Shown: positions 40,238 to 46,348 of the stretch, piece after piece
How the letters are laid out: each line of letters begins with the position of its first letter
How positions within the stretch are numbered: the stretch's first letter is position 1
Assembly (NCBI GenBank): GCA_900317865.1
Contig: ONIK01000004.1
Coordinates: forward strand, 1-46,348
Length of the DNA stretch: 46,348 nucleotides
Direction: 5' to 3'
Source: an uncultured Methanobrevibacter sp.
GTDB lineage: Archaea > Methanobacteriota > Methanobacteria > Methanobacteriales > Methanobacteriaceae
The notes under the pieces: generated by a model
Seen by the model: the letters and a program-made list of their open reading frames with translations, nothing else
Told to the model about the DNA's origin: nothing
Database searches by the model: none
Translations under genes and position numbers: made by a program

Positions 40238-41914
40238 ATGTTCAACAACAATAAAATTTTAGTAGTAATCCCTGCTCGTGGGGGTTCAAAAAGAATTCAT
40301 CGCAAGAATATTCGTTTACTTGCAGACAAACCATTAATTTCTTATGCAATTGACATCGCTAAATCTTCCAAATATGTTGATGATGTTGTAGTGTCTACTG
40401 AAGATTCAGAAACTGCTTCAATATCTGAAAAATTTGGAGCAAGTGTTGTAAGACGTTCTCCTGATTTGGCAGGAGACCAAATTCCAGTCGATCCTGTTGT
40501 TTATGATGCGACAGTACAAAAGGAAAAAATTGCATTTGATGAGTATGATATTGTAATTACCCTACAAACAACATCTCCTCTTTTAAAAACAGAAACTCTT
40601 GATAAGGCCATTGAAAAATTTGAAAACTTTGATGTTGACACTGTCATTTCTGTTGTGGGAAATAAACATTTGAGCTGGGGATTTAATGAAAAAGATAATC
40701 GTTATTTCCCATTATACTCTGAAAGGTTATCTCTACAACATCTTCCTATGGAATATGTTGAAACTGGAGGTATATTCGCAACCAGAAGATCTTTTATAAC
40801 TCCAAATTCCCGTTTGGGAAATAATGTTGATTTGATTGAAATTTCTCAAGAAGAGAGTATTAATATTGTTTCTTATAAGGACTGGTGGGTTGCTGAACGT
40901 TATATAAATAGAAAAAAAATAGCAATGATTGTCAACGCTAATGATGATACAGGGTTCGGTCCAATTCAGAGATGCGTTTCTTTAGCATCCAGATTACTGA
41001 GTGATAATGTTTTATTTTTCATTGATGAAAATTATCCGTTGGGTGTTGATTTTGTTAAAAGTTTTAACTTTCCATTTAAATTATATGATGGAAATGATGA
41101 TTTATTCAACAAATTAAATGAATTCAATCCTAAAATTGTTGTTAATGATGTGTTTGATACTACTAAAGAATATGTTTCTCATCTAAAAGAAATGGGATTT
41201 TTTGTAATTAACTTTGAAGATCTTGGAGAGGGTTCACAAGATGCTGATGTAGTTTTTGATTCATTATATGAACATGATGGTGGATTTGGAAATATTTTTA
41301 GTGGATATAAATATTATTTATTAAGAGATGAATTTTATTTCCAGCCAAAAAAAGTTGTAGGTCCAGATGTTAATGATGTGCTGATTGCAATTGGAAGGAA
41401 CGATTCAAATAATTTAACTGAAAAAATATTGGAATCTGTTTTAGCTAGTGGTTATGCGGGCAGGATTGATGTCATTCTGCCTTTCAATTATCAATATGGA
41501 GAAGAACTGATTCAAAAATATGAATCAAATAATAATGTTCAAATTTATAGAAATAGTGTGGAAAATATCAGTGCATTCATGCTGAGAGCAGATATTATTT
41601 TTTCATCAGCAAGTAGAAAAATGTATGAAATCTGTTCTGTTGGAACTCCATGTATTTGTATTTGTCAAAATGGACGTGAACAAACTCATGATTTTGCATC
41701 TTCTGAAAACGGATTTATTAATATGGGTCTTGTTGATACGATATCAAATGAGAATATTACCAATCAATTTAAAATTGTTTGGCAGGATTTTGAATTGAGG
41801 CAGAATATGAGTAATTTGATGAAGAATGTTGACTTAAAGCATGGTTTTGAAAATATTTGGTCTGTTGTTGAACAGAAATATTGGGCACGTGATTTTGAGC
41901 AGCAAAAACATTAG
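40238..41914 (+). CDS. CMP-nonulosonate cytidylyltransferase fused to a PseG-like domain
   Basis: A 558-residue two-domain protein. Residues 1-222 are a NeuA/PseF-type cytidylyltransferase: IPARGGSKRIHRKNI, VSTEDSE, RSPDLAGD, LQTTSPLL and ETGGIFATRR. Residues about 227-558 form a GT-B domain like PseG/SpsG (UDP-sugar hydrolase). The motif GxGHxxRC of that family reads GFGPIQRC (239-246), so the catalytic His of PseG is Pro242 here; the second half SASRKMYEICSVGTPCI is kept. The domain may thus be a glycosyltransferase, a binding domain or inactive. ATG at 40238 follows GTGAT. neuB starts 8 bases downstream. Confidence 0.85.
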   Translation: MFNNNKILVVIPARGGSKRIHRKNIRLLADKPLISYAIDIAKSSKYVDDVVVSTEDSETASISEKFGASVVRRSPDLAGDQIPVDPVVYDATVQKEKIAFDEYDIVITLQTTSPLLKTETLDKAIEKFENFDVDTVISVVGNKHLSWGFNEKDNRYFPLYSERLSLQHLPMEYVETGGIFATRRSFITPNSRLGNNVDLIEISQEESINIVSYKDWWVAERYINRKKIAMIVNANDDTGFGPIQRCVSLASRLLSDNVLFFIDENYPLGVDFVKSFNFPFKLYDGNDDLFNKLNEFNPKIVVNDVFDTTKEYVSHLKEMGFFVINFEDLGEGSQDADVVFDSLYEHDGGFGNIFSGYKYYLLRDEFYFQPKKVVGPDVNDVLIAIGRNDSNNLTEKILESVLASGYAGRIDVILPFNYQYGEELIQKYESNNNVQIYRNSVENISAFMLRADIIFSSASRKMYEICSVGTPCICICQNGREQTHDFASSENGFINMGLVDTISNENITNQFKIVWQDFELRQNMSNLMKNVDLKHGFENIWSVVEQKYWARDFEQQKH

Positions 41915-41922
41915 GTGTTAAT

Positions 41923-42942
41923 ATGAATATTTTTTATAAAAAGCCTTATTTGATAGCTGATATTGGGGTTAATTATTACGATATTGCTCAAAAAGAAGAA
42001 ATATCTGCTATGGAAGCTGCGAAATTAATGATTTTGGAAGCTAAAAAAGCAGGTATTGATGCCGTAAAATTTGAGTCTTATAAAACTGAAAATATCATAT
42101 CTCGTAATTTTCCAGAACAATTCGATTTATTTAAGAAATATGATGAATTTGGTCGTGATGAATTTTTTGAGTTATCTGAGTACTGCAATGAATTGAAAAT
42201 AAAATTCTTATCAACACCTCTTGATTATGAATCTGCTGATTATTTGGATGAGTTCATGGATATTTATCCAATCGCATCTTCTGATTTAACAAATATTCCT
42301 TTTATACAATATATTGCAAAGAAAAATAAGCCAATGTTGTTATTGACTGGTGCGGCAACATTAAATGAAGTTAAAATTGCTGTTCGAGCTATTGAAGAAG
42401 TATCTACTGTTGATATTGCAATATTGCATTCCGTATTGGCTTATCCAACGGATTATAAGGATGCTAATTTGGCAATGATTAAAGATTTGTCTCAAAACTT
42501 TCCAAATTATGAAATTGGATATTCAGACCATACTAAACCGGATTCAAACATGTTTGTCCTAACAGCTGCATATAATTTTGGTGCAGATATTATAGAAAAG
42601 CATTTCACTTTGGACAAATCCCTTCCGGGTAATGACCATTCACATTCAATGGATCCTGAGGATGTAATGATATTTAAAACAAACATCGGATTTTTATCTC
42701 AAATTAAAGGGATGAAAAACAAACAACCGTTAATATGTGAATCTTTAGCAAAGCGTGATGCGAGAAAATCCATTGTCCTCACGAAAGATATTAAAAAAGG
42801 AGATGTAATCACATCAGACATAATAGCATTTAAAAGACCTGGTATTGGAATATCTCCTGCTGAAATTGATGATGTTGTTGGTAAAACCGCTTTGGTTGAC
42901 ATAGCTGAAGATACAATAATTGATTTTGATATGTTATCATAA
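41923..42942 (+). CDS. neuB: N-acetylneuraminate/nonulosonate synthase
   Basis: A 339-residue NeuB-type synthase that condenses phosphoenolpyruvate with an N-acetylated hexosamine. The TIM barrel runs from LIADIGVNYYDIAQ through AVKFESYKTENI, LSTPLDYESA, GYSDHT and IEKHFTLDKSLPGNDHSHS; a SAF (antifreeze-like) domain follows from about residue 280 (RKSIVLTKDIKKGDVIT). The usual KFQ motif is KFE here. Whether the product is sialic, legionaminic or pseudaminic acid cannot be decided. No NeuC-type epimerase is in the window. It is co-transcribed with the cytidylyltransferase fusion. Confidence 0.9.
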   Translation: MNIFYKKPYLIADIGVNYYDIAQKEEISAMEAAKLMILEAKKAGIDAVKFESYKTENIISRNFPEQFDLFKKYDEFGRDEFFELSEYCNELKIKFLSTPLDYESADYLDEFMDIYPIASSDLTNIPFIQYIAKKNKPMLLLTGAATLNEVKIAVRAIEEVSTVDIAILHSVLAYPTDYKDANLAMIKDLSQNFPNYEIGYSDHTKPDSNMFVLTAAYNFGADIIEKHFTLDKSLPGNDHSHSMDPEDVMIFKTNIGFLSQIKGMKNKQPLICESLAKRDARKSIVLTKDIKKGDVITSDIIAFKRPGIGISPAEIDDVVGKTALVDIAEDTIIDFDMLS

Positions 42943-42985
42943 CATTTATTAATGTCTGTGTTTACATTATTAATTGGTGTTGTCC

Positions 42986-43687
42986 ATGAAATTTTGTTAT
43001 GAATGCGGATGTAAATTAGAGGGTAATGAAGATGTCTGCCCTGAATGTGGGGAAGAATTTGAATTTTATGAACGTCCTGAAGATTTGATAGGAAATGTTT
43101 TAAATCAATTTTTGGACGATGTTGACCAATTGAAAAATAATGCTATCGAATATATGAAAGATATGGATATCGATGATGTAGTCGATGATTTTACTAGAAA
43201 TTCTAAAAAAGCATTAAACCAGGATGCAATTTATGTTGCTCGGGCTCGTGTGAAATTGGAAAACTCCGGTGACAATCAGAGGGTCATATATCTTTGTAAT
43301 AAAGCATTGCTTGTTGATGATAAAAATTGGGAAGCTTATTATTTAAAAGGAAGAGCTTTAATTAATTTAGGAAGATATGATGAAGCTATCGATGAATTAA
43401 TTAACAGTTTAGCTTTAAATGAAGATAATCTTGAAGCTAGGGAGTATATTGCAAAAGCATCTCGCTTAAATGGTGATTTGGATTATTCTTTAAAAATCTA
43501 TGATTCAATTTTGGATATTGATGATAAATATTATGAAGCCATCTTGGGTAAAGCTTTAATTTATTTCAAGTTAAAAGATTATGCTGAAGCAGATAAATTC
43601 TTTAAAGAAGCAAATGATATTTCTCCTGTTTCTGGATATGCAAAACATAAATGGGATTTCTGCTTAGAAAAAATCGGCGAAGAATGA
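42986..43687 (+). CDS. Zinc-ribbon TPR protein
   Basis: A 233-residue protein with an N-terminal zinc ribbon (Cys4, Cys7, Cys18, Cys21; CYECGCKLEG...CPECGEEF) and, after an acidic linker with helices, three or four TPR repeats from about residue 75 (NWEAYYLKGRALINLGRYDEAIDELI is the clearest, split as usual into helix A and B). TPRs bind partner proteins; no partner is evident. ATG at 42986 follows GGTG. The gene is downstream of neuB but 43 bases away, and ends in a strong hairpin terminator. Confidence 0.8.
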   Translation: MKFCYECGCKLEGNEDVCPECGEEFEFYERPEDLIGNVLNQFLDDVDQLKNNAIEYMKDMDIDDVVDDFTRNSKKALNQDAIYVARARVKLENSGDNQRVIYLCNKALLVDDKNWEAYYLKGRALINLGRYDEAIDELINSLALNEDNLEAREYIAKASRLNGDLDYSLKIYDSILDIDDKYYEAILGKALIYFKLKDYAEADKFFKEANDISPVSGYAKHKWDFCLEKIGEE

Positions 43688-43721
43688 ATATTAATTTTAC
43701 ATTAATATTACTTTTTTTAAT
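43687..43721 (+). terminator. Hairpin plus oligo-T terminator after the TPR gene
   Basis: AATATTAAT (43687-43695) and ATTAATATT (43701-43709) form a perfect 9-base stem with a TTTAC loop, starting at the last base of the TGA stop, and a run of seven T follows at 43712-43718. Confidence 0.7.
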
Positions 43722-43807
43722 TTTTAGTAATTTTTCATGTTATTAAACTAGTTTTTATATTATAAAAATATTTAAAATCTGACAAAAAAATAAATAAAAA
43801 AATAAAA

Positions 43808-45325
43808 TTAAAATTCTGAAGAACAATCTGCAGAATATTTGCTGAGCAATACTGCACATTTGTCTATGGTTTCAGAATTTAATTTAATAGTAGTGTTTTG
43901 AATAGTATTTAATAATTCATCAATAAATAAGTCTTCATCAGTTAAAGGCATATTTATAACAACTACTTCATTATTAATAAAACCTACTAAAGGTTCTACA
44001 AAACAATTTCTAATATTATTGTCATTAAGGAAATTAATCAAATCTTCACCTAATGTTAATGCTTTTTGTTTTATTGCATTATCCTGTGAAAATTTAGCCT
44101 GTTTTGTTGTGTATCTAAAGCGTCTTTTATTTCCTACCTGAGCAATCTCGAATTTTTCTTCATCTTGACTAGCAGATTTAATTAATTCAATATTTTCATT
44201 TTCAGAATTCAATCTGTTTTTTGGATTGTACTTTTGGGAAAGAAGCGCATAGATTCCTGTAGGTCCAACAACTACGTGGTTAATTCCAACAGGGGAAGTT
44301 GGAGTTTTAACATTATAGAATACATAATACTCTTCAGGTAAAGTTAACAAATGTTCTCTAATAATTCTTGTTCTAATGGTAGTTTCCTGAGTATCTCTAG
44401 TTCTATAAAATCCATAAGCTATAATGACGATTGATATTAATAAGGCTGCAAGCCCTGCTCCACGATTAACTAATAAAACCACAATAATGCTTGCTATAAA
44501 TATAATAACTCCTGCTATGATGATGTGCTGATCTGTTGTTAAATTTTTTATATCGAAATCAGGACCATCATCAACCAATCTGTCTGTTGATACGATTCCG
44601 TCCCCAGGTTCGGCAATTGTTAATTTGCTTTTCAAGCTTCCAAATCTGCCTGATGTTTCTTTTTCAGGAATATCTTGATAATATACTCTCATTCCTTTAA
44701 AGAATTCATCTTTAAGGAAACTTTTTAGTATATTATAATCATTACTTTTTGGAACTGCAAATTCTTTACTGAATTTAGATAAAACTGGTTCTGGAATTGT
44801 TGTCCTAGCAGTTTTTGGAGTATTTTCAATTTCTGTTCTTTCTTGTTCAAGTTCTTCTTCTGCAATTTTTTGCATAGCGTCTTCTGAAAAGAAAGTTTCG
44901 AGTTTATTAGTAATGGATTTTATGGAGCGGTCGTTTTCAGCTGTTTGTTCTTCTTCAGGGATATCTGGCTGATTTTTTCTGGTTTCGGCAAGTTCTTTTT
45001 TTCTTTCATCAATATACTGATCTAACTCTTTATTCATTTCTGAATCAAGATATCTTAAAGAACCTCCACAGCTGTCACACTCATAGTCCAGTATATTATC
45101 GCTTGATTTGATTTTATATTTTAATCCACAGTCTTCGCATTGAACAATTTGTGAATTATCATATTTTATAGAACTTAATATGCCGGAACCTTGAGATGGA
45201 GCATCAGAATAATCTCCTAAAAGTTCCAAATCTCCTGCACATGAAGAACACTCAAATGATGTAATATCGTCATTATCATCGAGTTGGTATTTGGCACCAC
45301 AGTTCTTACAACATACAACTTTCAT
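43808..45325 (-). CDS. Double zinc-ribbon membrane protein with a degenerate NERD-like domain
   Basis: A 505-residue protein. Two zinc ribbons start it (Cys6/9/26/29 and Cys63/66/83/86), followed by an acidic, disordered-looking region to about residue 200, two membrane segments (about 267-286 and 290-307), and a domain from about 325 that resembles NERD nuclease-related domains (INHVVVGPTGIYALLSQK, 348-365). The usual D of IDHVVV is Asn349 and the ExK motif is not present, so the PD-(D/E)xK site seems lost. It may be a binding or regulatory protein at the membrane. The gene is convergent with the TPR gene. Confidence 0.72.
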   Translation of the reverse strand: MKVVCCKNCGAKYQLDDNDDITSFECSSCAGDLELLGDYSDAPSQGSGILSSIKYDNSQIVQCEDCGLKYKIKSSDNILDYECDSCGGSLRYLDSEMNKELDQYIDERKKELAETRKNQPDIPEEEQTAENDRSIKSITNKLETFFSEDAMQKIAEEELEQERTEIENTPKTARTTIPEPVLSKFSKEFAVPKSNDYNILKSFLKDEFFKGMRVYYQDIPEKETSGRFGSLKSKLTIAEPGDGIVSTDRLVDDGPDFDIKNLTTDQHIIIAGVIIFIASIIVVLLVNRGAGLAALLISIVIIAYGFYRTRDTQETTIRTRIIREHLLTLPEEYYVFYNVKTPTSPVGINHVVVGPTGIYALLSQKYNPKNRLNSENENIELIKSASQDEEKFEIAQVGNKRRFRYTTKQAKFSQDNAIKQKALTLGEDLINFLNDNNIRNCFVEPLVGFINNEVVVINMPLTDEDLFIDELLNTIQNTTIKLNSETIDKCAVLLSKYSADCSSEF

Positions 45326-45445
45326 AATATCCTCTTAAATTTACCTTTATATTATTAGATATGATTAGTTTTTATTATTAAATATATTCATTTATTAATC
45401 AATTTTAAAAATTTTTTTCATCAAAAAAATATGTAAAATTATCAT

Positions 45446-46348
45446 TTATGTATTTTTCTTATATAAATATAGATTTTCAATCTGTTTTATCTTCGTATAG
45501 TTGGTCAAATTCTTCTGCTCAATATCCGAGATATAATATGTAACGTTACTATCAATAATTTTTTGAGTATTATAGCTTTCTATTCCTGGAGAATTCATAC
45601 CTAAATACCAGTAATATGGACGTATATTATAGTTACCGATTTTGATTTCGCTCCAGTTATCTATATTTTCTTTAATATAGTCAGTCATTTTTTCAGGAGC
45701 ATTAAATTCATTTGTATCATCAAATGTGTATGTAAATGCAAATCCTTGAATCAAAAAGAGTGCAATTAAAATTATTGGCAATATGCTTTTTCTGCCGATT
45801 TTTGTATTTATTTCATCAACTGCAACCATTATAAAGTAGACTAATGCCGGAAAAATTGGAATAATGTATCTGTTAACTTTTATGATGTAATATGACTGGA
45901 ATATGAAGTATGATAAAATCCATGCCAGCATAAATATTCCCATTTTATATTTACTGTCTTTTCCAATTAAATATAGGCCGATTAATGTTAAAAGTATTGT
46001 TATTGTTGAACTGAACAAATCAAATGTGGCTAATGCAATAAAACATATTATCATTCCAACGATTTTGCTCATGCTCAAATCAAATTTATTTCTTTTGACC
46101 CATAATGCAGCACCAACTGTTAAAATTAAAAACACTAATCCTGAAAGTAAAGTTGGTTGATTTAATGATGGTGTGTTGGTGACAAATGTCGTATTGGATG
46201 AGGAAATAAAATTTCCCATATTTGTCAGGTAATATCCAAGATCAGGATTAAATGCGTTGTCATGGGTTGATCCGAGATTTCCTTCAACTCCGCTTGTAAG
46301 CAATCCGTCAAAAACTAATTGACCATCCCCCATTGACATGATGGTTGA
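45446..46348 (-). CDS. GT-C/GT39-like membrane glycosyltransferase, C-terminal part
   Basis: The frame is still open at the right edge of the window, so the gene starts outside it; about 300 C-terminal residues are present. There are about six to eight hydrophobic segments and the sequence NRYIIPIFPALVYFIMVA, which resembles the C-terminal membrane part of GT39/ArnT-type glycosyltransferases that use lipid-linked sugar donors. A small soluble C-terminal domain follows (from FDDTNEFNAPEKMTDYI). The catalytic N-terminal loop lies outside the window, so activity cannot be judged. It fits the envelope-glycan theme. Confidence 0.72.
   Translation of the reverse strand, partial: STIMSMGDGQLVFDGLLTSGVEGNLGSTHDNAFNPDLGYYLTNMGNFISSSNTTFVTNTPSLNQPTLLSGLVFLILTVGAALWVKRNKFDLSMSKIVGMIICFIALATFDLFSSTITILLTLIGLYLIGKDSKYKMGIFMLAWILSYFIFQSYYIIKVNRYIIPIFPALVYFIMVAVDEINTKIGRKSILPIILIALFLIQGFAFTYTFDDTNEFNAPEKMTDYIKENIDNWSEIKIGNYNIRPYYWYLGMNSPGIESYNTQKIIDSNVTYYISDIEQKNLTNYTKIKQIENLYLYKKNT

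Noticed and set aside
1..46348. CRISPR arrays, tRNA, rRNA and insertion sequences
   Set aside because: I looked for regularly spaced repeats, cloverleaf-like GC-rich segments and transposase motifs and found none.

Overview
This is an AT-rich archaeal window from a methanogen of the order Methanobacteriales, most likely a host-associated Methanobrevibacter. The evidence is the mix of genes: methanofuran, methanopterin, F420 and F430-precursor biosynthesis, the McrA-activating ABC protein AtwA, a methanogenesis-marker-9 protein, archaeal PurO, GTP cyclohydrolase III, topoisomerase VI, type II GAPDH, aIF1A, RIO1 and HypD. An MreB-like actin, a sortase and nonulosonic-acid (sialic-acid-like) genes fit a pseudomurein-walled gut or rumen species. 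TATA boxes such as TTTATATA, GGTGAT-type ribosome binding sites and oligo-T terminators are archaeal in style. I saw no rRNA, tRNA, CRISPR array, transposase or prophage.

Layout. 1-3070: 3' end of mfnA, then on the minus strand a DUF515-like membrane protein, a sortase and mptD. 3536-11137: an unrecognised gene coupled to the MreB-like gene, rnhB, an ExbB/ExbD-like channel pair, purO, cofE, cofD, GTP cyclohydrolase III and a dihydrouridine-synthase-like protein whose best start is a non-standard ATA. 11202-16347: atwA, a YgjP-like peptidase, a duplicated DUF2798-like protein, marker 9, precorrin-2 dehydrogenase and hemA. 16322-23096: DUF4013 proteins, a Cdc48-like AAA ATPase, metallophosphoesterase, endonuclease IV-like protein, GAPDH and a BASS transporter. 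23256-24030: a compact metal-response locus with CopZ-like chaperone, CsoR-like repressor, an unannotated 33-residue membrane ORF and repeated operator-like sequences.

24073-34581 holds an information-processing block (top6A, top6B, Pno1-like KH protein, RIO1, aIF1A). It is split by about 5.5 kb of accessory surface-glycan genes: a GT4, a CAT-like acetyltransferase, two tandem GT2 paralogues, a zinc-ribbon methyltransferase and a CPBP protease. 34689-40154: moeA, a GyrI-like protein, a small coiled-coil protein, SseB-like, TldE/PmbA-like, phosphoglycolate phosphatase and hypD. 40238-42942: a cytidylyltransferase fused to a PseG-like domain that lacks its catalytic histidine, followed by neuB. 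42986-46348: a zinc-ribbon TPR protein, a NERD-like membrane protein that seems catalytically dead, and the 3' part of a GT-C type membrane glycosyltransferase.

The genes fall into three working groups: methanogenic cofactor supply (mfnA, mptD, cofE, cofD, GTP cyclohydrolase III, hemA, precorrin-2 dehydrogenase, atwA, marker 9, hypD, moeA); information processing; and cell envelope and surface glycans (MreB-like, sortase, glycosyltransferases, NeuA/NeuB). The least described spots are the 33-residue ORF in the CsoR locus, the NeuA-PseG-like fusion, and the glycan island inside the translation/topoisomerase block.
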